A stretch of DNA of 64,000 nt, taken from Henriciella aquimarina (lineage in GTDB: Bacteria; Pseudomonadota; Alphaproteobacteria; Caulobacterales; Hyphomonadaceae). The stretch is from assembly GCF_002088975.1 (NCBI RefSeq), contig NZ_NCST01000019.1, positions 62,001 to 126,000 on the forward strand. Reading direction: 5' to 3'. Under the pieces are notes generated by a model, which had not been told where the DNA came from, did no database searches, and worked only from the letters and a program-made list of their open reading frames with translations. This document shows positions 34,227 through 43,085 of this stretch, in pieces (the first letter of the stretch is position 1; each line of letters starts with the position of its first letter). The translations under genes and the position numbers were made by a program.

Positions 34227-35546
34227 TCAGGACGGTTCTTCGGCCGAGGTCTTGTCGCGGATCTCGGCCGCCGAGGCTTTCAGGGACTCGCGGATGGATT
34301 TCAGGCCGCCGCCACGGCCCTTGTGGACGATAAGCGACTTCCACGGCTCCTGATCGGGCTCCGGCGAACGCACCTGCAAGTGGCCGCTCTTCGGGACCGG
34401 ATGCTGCAGCAGCGCCTCCGACAGCTTGAAGCCGGCGCGCTGGTCATGGGCCCCGTTGCGAGCGTCGGCCTCGAAGGCCGATTGCTCGTTGCGGCTGACC
34501 CGGTTGAACAGGATCGACAGTTTCGGCCGGACATCCTCTGCGATCTGCTCGTTCAGGACCTGGTTCAGAAGCTTCACGCCGCGCAGCGAGTACATGTCGG
34601 GATGCATCGGCGCGATCACGCGGTCGGAGGCTTCCAGCGCGCATTTCGTCAGGAAGGTCGCGTTCGGATTGGTATCGAAGACGATCAGGTCGTAACTGCC
34701 GCGCAGATGGTCGACCATATGCAGGAAATTGAGGCGGATCGCGTCCAGGGCGGCCTTGTCGGTCGCAAAGGCGTATTTCGAGATTTCGAACTGGCCGGAG
34801 ATAAGGTCGAGCACGCCGCCAGGTCCGTTCTCGCCAAGCAGGGGATGGACGAGGTCGGCGATGGCCGGGGTCGGGAAGGGCTCGGTCGACAACCGGCTCC
34901 AGGACTCCGCCGGGGAGGGGACGTCCGGTGCATGCAGCCGGCTCTTCTCGAAGAGGGAGATAACGGAGCGGTCGCGCGCGGCGCTCTGGTCGGCGGCCTC
35001 CATGTCGAAAAAGGTCTGGGTGAGATTGTATTGCGGGTCGAGGTCGACCAGCAGGATACGCCCGCCAAGAGCGGCCTGCCAGGCGCCGAAGATCTGAGAG
35101 GTGATGGTGGTCTTGCCGACGCCCCCCTTGAGATTCATCACCGCGATGACGGGGCATTTATGGCGGTAACGTGCGCGCACCTCTGCGACGAGCTTCTCGA
35201 GCCCGCCTTCATCCATGATGGCGTGGCGCAGACTGCCGGCGAGCTCCTTCTTGAAGACGCCGGACAGGCGCGCATTGTCCACGCGGAAGGGGACGATGGT
35301 CAGGCCGCGGGCGATGCCGCGCTCGATCTGGGCCTGCGCCTCGCGCGAGCGGATGCTGCTTGCCGAGACGAGCACCACCATGGCAAAGGCCTTGTCGATG
35401 GCTTCGGCGACGGAGTGGCGGCTTTCCGGGCTGTCGGCGCCCGGCGGCTCGTACCAGTCGGGAATACCGGCCCGCCGCAGGGCCTCGTGTACCTGAAGCA
35501 GGCTGTCGACGTCTTTCGGGCCATGAACGATGAAAGCATGCGACAT
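34227..35546 (-). CDS. TIR-like domain fused to a ParA/MinD-type ATPase
   Basis: 439 aa from ATG 35546 (GGAG 11 nt upstream). Residues ~1-120 look like a bacterial TIR domain: S-H-A-F-I-V-H-G-P-K-D at the start (strand A), L-R-R-A-G-I-P-D-W-Y, then A-M-V-V-L-V-S-A-S-S, and G-L-T-I-V-P-F after it. Residues ~130-400 are a ParA ATPase with deviant Walker A K140-G-G-V-G-K-T-T, Walker A' V-D-L-D-P-Q-Y-N and Walker B L-I-V-F-D-T-N-P-N. No parB or parS was recognised beside it. In the TIR segment the usual catalytic Glu aligns with Gln73. It lies between gor and the divergent aroG-type gene, not in a plasmid or chromosome partition locus. Function unknown: a signalling scaffold, an orphan positioning ATPase or a defence component are possible. 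Confidence 0.82.
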   Translation of the reverse strand: MSHAFIVHGPKDVDSLLQVHEALRRAGIPDWYEPPGADSPESRHSVAEAIDKAFAMVVLVSASSIRSREAQAQIERGIARGLTIVPFRVDNARLSGVFKKELAGSLRHAIMDEGGLEKLVAEVRARYRHKCPVIAVMNLKGGVGKTTITSQIFGAWQAALGGRILLVDLDPQYNLTQTFFDMEAADQSAARDRSVISLFEKSRLHAPDVPSPAESWSRLSTEPFPTPAIADLVHPLLGENGPGGVLDLISGQFEISKYAFATDKAALDAIRLNFLHMVDHLRGSYDLIVFDTNPNATFLTKCALEASDRVIAPMHPDMYSLRGVKLLNQVLNEQIAEDVRPKLSILFNRVSRNEQSAFEADARNGAHDQRAGFKLSEALLQHPVPKSGHLQVRSPEPDQEPWKSLIVHKGRGGGLKSIRESLKASAAEIRDKTSAEEPS

Positions 35547-35691
35547 GGGGAGAGGGCTCCGAAATCCTGAGGTTTTCCCTGCTGCGTAAGGCAAGCTCGG
35601 TGATTCCGCCACACAACACAGTCAGAAATGTGGTAAAACTTGTGCCCCGTCGCCCTTTGTGATTGATACGCCCGCTGGAAGGAAAGAAGCG

Positions 35692-37071
35692 ATGACCTGG
35701 ACACCGAACAGCTGGAGAACGAAACCGGCCATGCACATTCCGGAAGACTATCCGGACAATGCTGCGCTGGCTGATGCAGAGACGCGTCTGAAGAGTTATC
35801 CGCCGCTCGTTTTTGCCGGTGAAGTGCGCCGTCTGAAGCAGAACCTGGCCAAGGTGTCTGCCGGCGAAGCCTTCCTGCTGCAGGGCGGCGATTGTGCCGA
35901 AAGCTTCAAGGAATTCAGTGCGGACAATATCCGCGACACGCTGCGCGTCATGCTGCAGATGGCCGTCGTTCTGACCTTCGCCGCTTCCAAGCCGGTCGTG
36001 AAGGTTGGCCGCCTGGCTGGCCAGTTCGGCAAGCCGCGCTCGTCTGCGACCGAAACCATCGACGGTGTCACGCTGCCATCCTACCGGGGCGACAACATCA
36101 ATGCGATGGACTTCACCGAGGAAAGCCGCACGCCCAACCCGGAACGCCTGATCCAGGGCTATTCGCAGGCCGCCTCGACGCTGAACCTGGTGCGCGCCTT
36201 CTCGCAGGGTGGCTATGCCGATCTGGCGAACGTCCACCAGTGGATGCTCGGCTTCGTCGACCGCTCGCCGCAGGGCAAGCGCTATGAGGCGCTGGCCGAC
36301 CGGATCACTGATGCCCTGTCCTTCATGGATGCCTGCGGGGTGAACTCCAAGAGCGTGCCGCAAATGGCGCAGGTCGATGTCTACACCTCGCACGAGGCGT
36401 TGCTGCTCGGCTTCGAGGAAGCGATGACGCGCGTCGATTCCACGTCGGGCGACTGGTACGACACCTCCGCCCACATGCTCTGGATCGGCCACCGTACGCG
36501 TCAGCTGGACCATGCCCATGTCGAATTCTGCAAAGGCGTGCGCAATCCGCTCGGCGTGAAGTGTGGCCCGGGCATGGAAACCGATGAGCTTCTGCGCCTG
36601 ATCGAGACGCTGAACCCCAATGACGAGCCGGGCCGCATCACGCTGATCTCGCGCTTCGGCTCTGACGGCGTCAAGGAAGGCCTGCCGCCGCTCGTGCGCG
36701 CGGTGAAGAAGAGCGGCCGGAACGTCGTCTGGTCCTGCGATCCGATGCACGGCAACACGCTAAAGACGGAAAGCGGCTTCAAGACGCGGCCGGTGGACCG
36801 TATCCTTTCGGAAGTCAGCCAGTTCATCGACATCGTGTCGTCGGAAGGCTGCTATCCGGGCGGGGTCCATTTCGAGATGACCGGGCAGAACGTGACCGAG
36901 TGTATCGGTGGTGCCCAGGCCATTTCCGAGGCCGACCTGTCGTCGCGATACCACACGCATTGCGATCCACGCCTGAATGGCGAACAGGCCCTTGAGCTGG
37001 CCTTCCTGATCGCAGAGAAGCTCCAGCTCATGAAGGAAGCCGTCAACGCGGAAACGCGCGCAGCGAGCTAA
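35692..37071 (+). CDS. 3-deoxy-7-phosphoheptulonate synthase, class II
   Basis: 459 aa. First enzyme of the shikimate pathway, plant-type (AroAII) rather than the AroF/G/H type. The N-terminus W-T-P-x-S-W-R, then Q-G-G-D-C-A-E-S-F (metal-binding Cys), K-x-G-R-x-A-G-Q-F-x-K-P-R-S and D-P-M-H-G-N-T identify it. GGAAGGAAAG precedes ATG 35692; an upstream in-frame start at 35659 has no such site. It is divergent from the TIR-ParA gene, with 145 bp between. Confidence 0.96.
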   Translation: MTWTPNSWRTKPAMHIPEDYPDNAALADAETRLKSYPPLVFAGEVRRLKQNLAKVSAGEAFLLQGGDCAESFKEFSADNIRDTLRVMLQMAVVLTFAASKPVVKVGRLAGQFGKPRSSATETIDGVTLPSYRGDNINAMDFTEESRTPNPERLIQGYSQAASTLNLVRAFSQGGYADLANVHQWMLGFVDRSPQGKRYEALADRITDALSFMDACGVNSKSVPQMAQVDVYTSHEALLLGFEEAMTRVDSTSGDWYDTSAHMLWIGHRTRQLDHAHVEFCKGVRNPLGVKCGPGMETDELLRLIETLNPNDEPGRITLISRFGSDGVKEGLPPLVRAVKKSGRNVVWSCDPMHGNTLKTESGFKTRPVDRILSEVSQFIDIVSSEGCYPGGVHFEMTGQNVTECIGGAQAISEADLSSRYHTHCDPRLNGEQALELAFLIAEKLQLMKEAVNAETRAAS

Positions 37072-37086
37072 GAGGGAGACAGCGCC

Positions 37087-38472
37087 ATGTATCGCAGGCG
37101 GGTCTGGCCCGCCTGGGCGCGGCCATCCGACATTGCAGATCTCTTGCGGCTGTCAGGGCCGATTGCCGTCTCGCGCGCCGCGATGATGCTGATGGGCCTG
37201 ACGGATGTGATCGTGCTTGGCCAGAACGCGCCGAGCGAGCTGCCCTATGTCCTGAACTCCTGGCTGCCCATCGGCGTGTCGCTGGGCCTCACAATGGGGC
37301 TTCTGCTCGGCGTGTCGGTGCTGACCGCCGAGCTGGCCGGGATCGGGCAAGCCCACGAGAGCGGGCGGATCTTCCGGCGGGGCATCCGGTTCTCGCTCTG
37401 GTTCGGGGCGCTGCTGACCCTGCTTATCCTCTTGTGCGTGGAGCCGATGTTCCGCGGGCTCGGCTTTGGCGAGACGGTGGCGGCCGGGACAGCGTCGGTC
37501 TCGCGAATCCTGGCCCTCGGCCTGATCGGACACATGCTAACCCATGTTGCGGGCTCCTATCTTGAAGCCCTGCGCCGGCCGCTGGTCGTGACCGCGATCA
37601 TGTATGCGGGCGTTCTCATCAACCTGGTGATCGACCTGGCCGTCGTCGCCGGCTGGTGGGGCATGCCGAAAATGGGCGCGGACGGCGTCGCTATCGCCAC
37701 GACGGGGACGCGCTGGCTGCTGGTGGTGTTCTTCCTCGCCGCCGTGTGGCGCTTTACGCCGGCCTTCAAGCCCTCTCCGCCGGGACCGGAAGACGAGCCG
37801 GTCCGTCAGATCTCGGTCGGCTATGGCATGGCTGTATCCAATGTCGCCGAGTGGGGTGGGTTCAATTTCACCTTCGTCATCGCGACCTGGATCAGCACGG
37901 CCGCCACGACGATCTATGGCATGGCCGTGCACGTCATCGGCTTCTGCTTCATGGCCTTCCTGGGCCTTGGCACAGCCACGGGCGTGCGCGTGGCCGAAGC
38001 CTATGGCCGGCGCAACAAGGACCAGGTGCAGGACGCCTCACGGCTCGGCATCGTGGCCGGGACGCTGATCGGCCTCGTCATGGGCGCGCTTGTCTGGATC
38101 TTCCAGGCGCAGCTGGCGGCGCTTCTCGTGAAGTCTGAGGCTGAAGTGGCCGGTGTCCTGATCCGTCCGGAGCTCGTCGGCATTGTCGGCTTCACGGCTT
38201 TTGTCATCGTGTTCGACGGGCTTCAGAACATCGCCTCAATGGCGCTCAGGGCCCAGAATGTCATCTGGCCACCCACCTATATCCATCTCGGCTCATACTT
38301 CCTGATCATGATCCCGGCGGCGTGGTTCTTCGGCCTTTATCTCGGCCGGGGCGCGCAGGGCATGATGGAGGGCGTGCTGATCGCGTCGGTCTTTGCCGGC
38401 GTGCTGCAGACGGCTCTGCTGGAATCAAAAGCGGCGCGCCGGTTGAGACCAGCGCGCCGCCCCGTGAGCTAA
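37087..38472 (+). CDS. MATE family efflux transporter
   Basis: 461 aa with about 12 membrane helices in two homologous halves, the MATE architecture. P-I-A-V-S-R-A-A-M-M near residue 28 and M-G-L-T-D fit helix 1 and the following loop. MATE pumps export cationic or organic compounds using Na+ or H+. GAGGGAG lies before the ATG, 15 bp after the DAHP synthase stop, so it may be cotranscribed. The substrate is unknown. Convergent with the HU gene. Confidence 0.92.
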   Translation: MYRRRVWPAWARPSDIADLLRLSGPIAVSRAAMMLMGLTDVIVLGQNAPSELPYVLNSWLPIGVSLGLTMGLLLGVSVLTAELAGIGQAHESGRIFRRGIRFSLWFGALLTLLILLCVEPMFRGLGFGETVAAGTASVSRILALGLIGHMLTHVAGSYLEALRRPLVVTAIMYAGVLINLVIDLAVVAGWWGMPKMGADGVAIATTGTRWLLVVFFLAAVWRFTPAFKPSPPGPEDEPVRQISVGYGMAVSNVAEWGGFNFTFVIATWISTAATTIYGMAVHVIGFCFMAFLGLGTATGVRVAEAYGRRNKDQVQDASRLGIVAGTLIGLVMGALVWIFQAQLAALLVKSEAEVAGVLIRPELVGIVGFTAFVIVFDGLQNIASMALRAQNVIWPPTYIHLGSYFLIMIPAAWFFGLYLGRGAQGMMEGVLIASVFAGVLQTALLESKAARRLRPARRPVS

Positions 38473-38490
38473 GATCCCCCCTGGGGAGCC

Positions 38491-38757
38491 TTAGATATCC
38501 TTCAGAGCCGAAGCCGGCTTGAAGGCACCCGAGGTCTTCTCAGGGATCTGGATGGTGTCACCCGTTGCCGGGTTACGGCCTTCGCGAGCGCCACGCGTTT
38601 TGGCGTGGAACGTGCCGAAGCCAGCGATAGCCACCTGCTTGCGGCTTTTGACCGCGCCGGAGATGGTGTCGAAAACTGCGTCTACCGCCTTGCCGGCGTC
38701 TGCTTGAGACATGCCAGCCGATTCTGCGACGGCCTTTGTAAGTTCACCCTTGTTCAT
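38491..38757 (-). CDS. HU-family DNA-binding protein
   Basis: 88 aa nucleoid protein. M-N-K-G-E-L at the start, the G-F-G-T-F turn, and the beta-arm R-N-P-A-T-G-D-T-I with the intercalating Pro are standard for HU. AAAAGGAGAG precedes the ATG. HU versus IHF cannot be fixed from sequence alone; the length and lack of IHF-specific features favour HU. Confidence 0.94.
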   Translation of the reverse strand: MNKGELTKAVAESAGMSQADAGKAVDAVFDTISGAVKSRKQVAIAGFGTFHAKTRGAREGRNPATGDTIQIPEKTSGAFKPASALKDI

Positions 38758-38823
38758 TGGGCTCTCCTTTTAGCTTACGGCGATATCTTGCCGCGCATGC
38801 TTTCTACACGATTCGGAGGGGGT

Positions 38824-38858
38824 AAATAGCCCGAAAACCCAATAACGACGGGCTATTT
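38824..38858 (-). terminator. Hairpin over the stop of the DUF429-like gene
   Basis: Perfect 10-bp arms (AAATAGCCCG at 38824-38833 with 38849-38858), 15-nt loop, overlapping the TAG stop. On the minus strand it is followed by ACC rather than a T-run, so termination is plausible but imperfect. Confidence 0.6.
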
Positions 38859-39764
38859 CAGCAGAATCCACCCTTCTTCGCCGACAATTTTGGGGATATC
38901 CGTGCTTTCAAGGCCCTCCGGCGGCCCGAACAGGGCCCCGAGTTTTCCCGCTTCGTCCAAACCGTAATAGTGACGGGCGAGGGCACGAACCTGGGCCTGG
39001 TCGGCCACTTCACCGGTTTCGGGCCTGGCCGAAACGAGCGAGGGATAGACCTCGGCAAAGACGATATTGGTCTCTTCAAGGGCGTCCGCCTCGAGCGGTT
39101 CGAAGCCGGTCTCGAACGGCCAGATCTTCGAGTTCGGCAAGCGCTGGCGCAGGGCCTGCATCGACGGGATGCCGAGCAGGGACTGGCTGCCGACGGAGCC
39201 GGCACCGTAAAGTTGCCACATGGATTTGGGTTTCGATTTGTGAGTTTTCCTAACCCATTGCTCGCAGAGCCGGAACTCCTCGACCGGGGAGTCCGAGAAG
39301 TCTCCCTTCTGGCCGGTCAGCGTGGTGATCTGGTCGCGCGCCGGTGCGCCCCAGAAGGGGAGCGGGCCTTTCGTCATCGCATAGTTCAGCCCGGCCGCGA
39401 TCGCGAAGCGAGTGTTGGAATTATCCGGGCGTTCCCTGACCTTGGACGAGAGATGGTCGTGCATGGCCTGCCAGGCCGGCTTGGCCGCCGTGTCGAGGCC
39501 GATGGCCTCGGCGGTCCCGGCCGGATAGCCAAGGCCGAAATCGAAACCGATCAGCACCTTGTCGCCGCGCGCGGTAAAGCGTTCGGCCAGTCCGGCAACG
39601 ATCTCGCGCGCCTGCAGGCGTGTCGAGGGGTTGGCCGACTGGAAATGGAATTTCAGTCGGGCGTCCCGGGCAAGGGCACCGATCCAGACGGAATTGGCCC
39701 CTTGCGCCGGTTTGCCGGCGGCGCTCCAGTCCACTATGATATAGGCGTCGAACAGACGCGCCAT
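38853..39764 (-). CDS. DUF429-like protein of unknown function
   Basis: 303 aa. The N-terminus Y-I-I-V-D-W-S-A-A-G-K-P followed by N-S-V-W-I-G and the later V-L-I-G-F-D-F-G-L-G-Y-P matches an alphaproteobacterial family sometimes mis-annotated as cobalamin or molybdopterin proteins. The paired acidic strands (D-W-S and F-D-F) suggest an RNase H-like fold, an inference. GGAGACAC precedes ATG 39764; an in-frame start 32 codons upstream encodes low-complexity residues and is rejected. 88 bp from the HU start. Confidence 0.72.
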   Translation of the reverse strand: MARLFDAYIIVDWSAAGKPAQGANSVWIGALARDARLKFHFQSANPSTRLQAREIVAGLAERFTARGDKVLIGFDFGLGYPAGTAEAIGLDTAAKPAWQAMHDHLSSKVRERPDNSNTRFAIAAGLNYAMTKGPLPFWGAPARDQITTLTGQKGDFSDSPVEEFRLCEQWVRKTHKSKPKSMWQLYGAGSVGSQSLLGIPSMQALRQRLPNSKIWPFETGFEPLEADALEETNIVFAEVYPSLVSARPETGEVADQAQVRALARHYYGLDEAGKLGALFGPPEGLESTDIPKIVGEEGWILLK

Positions 39765-39789
39765 GTGTGTCTCCGTCGTTTGTCGGGGG

Positions 39790-40812
39790 TCAGGAGAGCT
39801 TGACGAGCATCTTGCCCTTGTTGCGCCCCTCGAAGAGACCGAGGAAGGCTTCCGGGGCATGCTCGATGCCTTCCATGACCGTTTCCTCGAACTTCATCTT
39901 GCCCGCTTTGATCCAGCCGGCCATGTCCTGAAGGAACTGCGGTTGCAGATCAACATGCGATCCCACGATGAAGCCGCGCAGGGTGAGCTGTTTCCCGACG
40001 AGCTGGATGATGTTGTAGGGGCCGGGCTGTGGCTCGGTCACATTATACTGGCTGATCATGCCGCAAAGCGCGAAACGGCCCATCGGGCGGGCACATTCGA
40101 TGGCGGCCTGCAAATGGTCACCGCCGACATTGTCGAAATAGACATCGATGCCTTTCGGGGCCGCGGCCGTTAGGGCGCCCAGCAGCGACTCATAACTATC
40201 GTGCTGCTTGTAATCGATCACATGATCGGCGCCGAGTTCCTTGACGAGCTTGCACTTTTCCTCGCCGCCGGCCGAGCCGATGACCGTGCAGTTCTTGATC
40301 TTCGCGATCTGGACCACAGTCGAGCCGACCGCCCCGGCCGCGCCGGAGACGAAGACGGTGTCGCCTTCCTTGAGCTCGGCTACGCGCAGGATACCGGCAT
40401 AGGCGGTCAGGCCCGGCATGCCGGCCACGCCAAGCAGGGCGGATTCGGGCAGGCCGGTCTGCGGGATCTTTGTGGCCATCGCGGCTTTCGGCTCGTCGGT
40501 CCACGCTTCGCGCCAGCCGGCCATGGAGGTGACGAGATCACCCTCGGCATAGTCGGGATGTTTCGAGGCGACGACTGTACCGACAGCGTGACCCTGCAGC
40601 ACTTCGCCGATCTGGAAGGGCGGGATATAGCTTTCGCGGTCATACATCCGTCCGCGCATATAGGGGTCGACGGACATCCAGGAATTGCGGACCTGGATCT
40701 CGCCGTCCCTGGGCTCGGCGGCTTCGCCTTTCTCCATGGCGAAGTCTGACAGTTTCGGCATACCCACCGGGCGGCTTGCGAGGGTCCAGTCTTTTGTCGG
40801 GATTGTCGGCAT
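39790..40812 (-). CDS. NADP-dependent MDR oxidoreductase (LTB4DH/CurA family)
   Basis: 340 aa. Zinc-free medium-chain reductase that reduces alpha,beta-unsaturated ketones. The nucleotide-binding fold starts with V-S-G-A-A-G-A-V-G-S, and Y-F-D-N-V-G-G and the C-terminal G-F-I-V segment match the family. The catalytic Tyr region P-Y-M-R-G-R-M and the N-terminal W-x-L-A-S-R-P-x-G motif are present. Zinc-ligand Cys residues are absent, as expected. Divergent from the Gfo/Idh gene (167 bp). Confidence 0.9.
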   Translation of the reverse strand: MPTIPTKDWTLASRPVGMPKLSDFAMEKGEAAEPRDGEIQVRNSWMSVDPYMRGRMYDRESYIPPFQIGEVLQGHAVGTVVASKHPDYAEGDLVTSMAGWREAWTDEPKAAMATKIPQTGLPESALLGVAGMPGLTAYAGILRVAELKEGDTVFVSGAAGAVGSTVVQIAKIKNCTVIGSAGGEEKCKLVKELGADHVIDYKQHDSYESLLGALTAAAPKGIDVYFDNVGGDHLQAAIECARPMGRFALCGMISQYNVTEPQPGPYNIIQLVGKQLTLRGFIVGSHVDLQPQFLQDMAGWIKAGKMKFEETVMEGIEHAPEAFLGLFEGRNKGKMLVKLS

Positions 40813-40979
40813 TATCGTTATCCTCCATTTGTGTTTGAGCCCACAGATGGAGCGGAAAGCGTCTGGTGTGAAGGATTGGCGGTAAGAATTCGCAAGACTC
40901 TTTGATCCCGTCGGCTGCCGGCTTAGCTTGCAGCCTGGCGCGAACCGGTGCGAAGGGGGCGCGCAAAGCGGAGTGTTGA

Positions 40980-41900
40980 ATGTCTTCTCTGAAAGTCGGT
41001 CTGATCGGTGCCGGGGTCTTTGGCGGCTATCATGCCGGAAAGATCGCAGACTCGAAGCGGGCCCAGCTTGCCGGGGTGTTCGATCCGGACCAATCGCGCG
41101 CAGAAGTGCTGGCCGAAAAGCATGAGACCCGGGTCTTCGAAAGCGAAGCGGCGCTGCATGAGGCTTGTGATGGCGTCATTGTCGCCTGTCCGGCCATTTA
41201 CCATGACGCGGTTGTGGAGCGGGCGCTCGTCGCCGGGCTGCATGTCCTTGTCGAGAAGCCGCTGGCGCTTTCCGGGGCACGGGCACGCGAGTTGGCCGCG
41301 CTGGCCGATGAGAAGGGGCTGACGCTGCAGGTGGGCCATCAGGAGCGGTTTGTCCTCGCCGCCATGGGCTTTTTCGATATTGCGGAAGTCCCTGTCTCGA
41401 TCGAGGCGGTCCGTGAGAGCCCACCTTCGCCGGAAGGCCGGGCGGGCGATGTTTCGGTTATCTGGGACCTGATGATCCACGATCTCGACATGGCCGCCAA
41501 GCTGATCGGCGTGGGCGCCAGCGTCAGTGGTGAAGGCAGCCGTCAGCACACCGACCATATCGACGAAGCGGTGGCACGGCTCGACTTTCCGTCGGACGCG
41601 AAAGCCGTCATCAGGGCCAGCCGGGTGGCTCCGGAGCGCCGCCGGGCCATGACGGTGATCTACCCTTCCGGCACGATCAGCATCGATTTCCTGACCCGCA
41701 AGGTGGAGAACACGACGCCGCATGCGATCAAGGCGGATGTCTCTGCCGATCTGCCCGATCCGCTCGGGGCGGCGGACGAAGCGTTCTTCGCCGCGTGCCT
41801 GGGCGAGCGCGAGACCCCCATTCCCGGCCGGGAAGCTGCCGAAGCGGTGCGGCTTGCCGAGCTTGTCGAACAGACCGCTCTTCAGAAGATTGGAGCCTGA
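40980..41900 (+). CDS. Gfo/Idh/MocA family dehydrogenase, nucleotide-sugar type (GnnA/WlbA-like)
   Basis: 306 aa. The NAD-binding start is V-G-L-I-G-A-G-V-F-G-G-Y-H. The E-K-P-L-A-L motif and V-G-H-Q-E-R-F follow, and the catalytic-type H-D-L-D-M-A is present. The partner DegT aminotransferase starts 2 bp downstream. Such pairs oxidise and transaminate C3 of UDP-GlcNAc: GnnA/GnnB make UDP-GlcNAc3N for diaminoglucose lipid A, WlbA/WbpB make GlcNAc3NAcA. I cannot decide between them, but GnnA is attractive because Caulobacterales lipid A contains diaminoglucose. Confidence 0.78.
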   Translation: MSSLKVGLIGAGVFGGYHAGKIADSKRAQLAGVFDPDQSRAEVLAEKHETRVFESEAALHEACDGVIVACPAIYHDAVVERALVAGLHVLVEKPLALSGARARELAALADEKGLTLQVGHQERFVLAAMGFFDIAEVPVSIEAVRESPPSPEGRAGDVSVIWDLMIHDLDMAAKLIGVGASVSGEGSRQHTDHIDEAVARLDFPSDAKAVIRASRVAPERRRAMTVIYPSGTISIDFLTRKVENTTPHAIKADVSADLPDPLGAADEAFFAACLGERETPIPGREAAEAVRLAELVEQTALQKIGA

Positions 41901-41902
41901 CC

Positions 41903-43063
41903 ATGGCCGCTGCCGAGAAGATGATCGATCTGCCCGCCGAAGCGCCGATCCAGTTCTTTGACCTGAAAGCCCAGCAGGCCGAAATTCGTCCCGCTCTCGA
42001 ACAGCGCTGGATGACCATCCTCGATCATGGCCGCTATATCGGCGGTCCTGAAGTCGACGAGTGTGAGCAGAAGCTGTGCGAGTTTACCGGCGCGGCCGAT
42101 GCGGTCGCCGTCGGCTCAGGCACGCAGGCTTTGGTGATGCCGCTGATCGCGCTCGGCTACGGCCATGGCGACGCGGTCTTCATTCCTGGCTTCACGTATA
42201 ATGCCACCGCCAACGCCGTCCTGCTCGCCGGCGCAACGCCGGTTCTGGTCGACATTGATCCGCTGACTTTCAACATGGATGCAGAAGACCTGGAGCGGAA
42301 AATCCAGAGGGTGAAAGGCACGCGCAACCTGCGCGCCCGGGCCGTGATACCGGTCGATCTCTATGGTCTGCCGGCCAACTACAAGGCGATCCAGTCTGTT
42401 GCCGATGCGCATGGGTTGCGCATGGTTGCCGATGCCGCGCAGTCTTTCGGCTGCAAGCAGGATGGCGCGTGGGCAGGCATGCTCGCGGAAATCACGGCGA
42501 CGAGCTTCTATCCGACCAAGACGCTTGGCGGCTATGGCGATGGCGGGGCGATCCTGGTGCGCGAGAAGGAGATGGGTGATCTGTTGCGCTCCATCCGCTG
42601 GCACGGCACGGGCGACAACCGCAAGGAGTCGATCCGGGTGGGCATCAATGGCCGCTGCGATTCCATCCAGTGTGCCGTGGTGGCCGAGAAGCTCGGTATC
42701 TTCGAGGCCGAGCGCCAGCGCCGTATCCAGGCGGCCGAAATCTATGACCGCCGCCTGCTCGGCAAGGTCGAGCGCCAGCAGCCTGGCCCGGGCGATGAGC
42801 CGGCCTATGGCCTCTATACGGTGCGCGTGCCCGACCGGGACGCTGTTAGAGCAAAGATGCAGGAAGCCGGCATTCCGACGGCCATTTATTACGACACGCC
42901 GATCCATCAGATGCCGGCCTTTGAACAGTTCGCGCCGGCCCGTGGCCTGCCGGAATGTGAGCGGGCTGCGGGCGAGGTGTTGAGCCTGCCGATGCATGCC
43001 TATCTTTCGGAAGATCAGGTGCATCGCGTCTGCGACGCGCTTCTGGGGGCTTTGCAGCGCTGA
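41903..43063 (+). CDS. DegT/DnrJ/EryC1 aminotransferase (GnnB/WlbC-like)
   Basis: 386 aa. PLP-dependent sugar aminotransferase: Q-F-F-D-L-K at the N-terminus, the S-G-T-Q-A-L phosphate loop, and the PLP lysine K206 in S-F-Y-P-T-K-T-L-G-G-Y-G-D-G-G. P-G-F-T-Y-N-A-T-A-N is the family's F-T-x-x-A-T segment. ATG 41903 or 41921 is possible. It starts 2 bp after the dehydrogenase, so the pair likely oxidises then aminates one nucleotide sugar. nadE follows 22 bp later. Confidence 0.85.
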   Translation: MAAAEKMIDLPAEAPIQFFDLKAQQAEIRPALEQRWMTILDHGRYIGGPEVDECEQKLCEFTGAADAVAVGSGTQALVMPLIALGYGHGDAVFIPGFTYNATANAVLLAGATPVLVDIDPLTFNMDAEDLERKIQRVKGTRNLRARAVIPVDLYGLPANYKAIQSVADAHGLRMVADAAQSFGCKQDGAWAGMLAEITATSFYPTKTLGGYGDGGAILVREKEMGDLLRSIRWHGTGDNRKESIRVGINGRCDSIQCAVVAEKLGIFEAERQRRIQAAEIYDRRLLGKVERQQPGPGDEPAYGLYTVRVPDRDAVRAKMQEAGIPTAIYYDTPIHQMPAFEQFAPARGLPECERAAGEVLSLPMHAYLSEDQVHRVCDALLGALQR

Positions 43064-43085
43064 CAACGCCCATTAAGTGGGCGCA

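Noticed and set aside
34227-35546. Chromosome or plasmid partition locus (parAB)
   Set aside because: No ParB gene or parS-like repeats were recognised nearby, and the neighbouring genes are ordinary housekeeping genes.
38491-38757. IHF subunit
   Set aside because: The 88-aa sequence follows the HU pattern, and no IHF-specific feature was seen.
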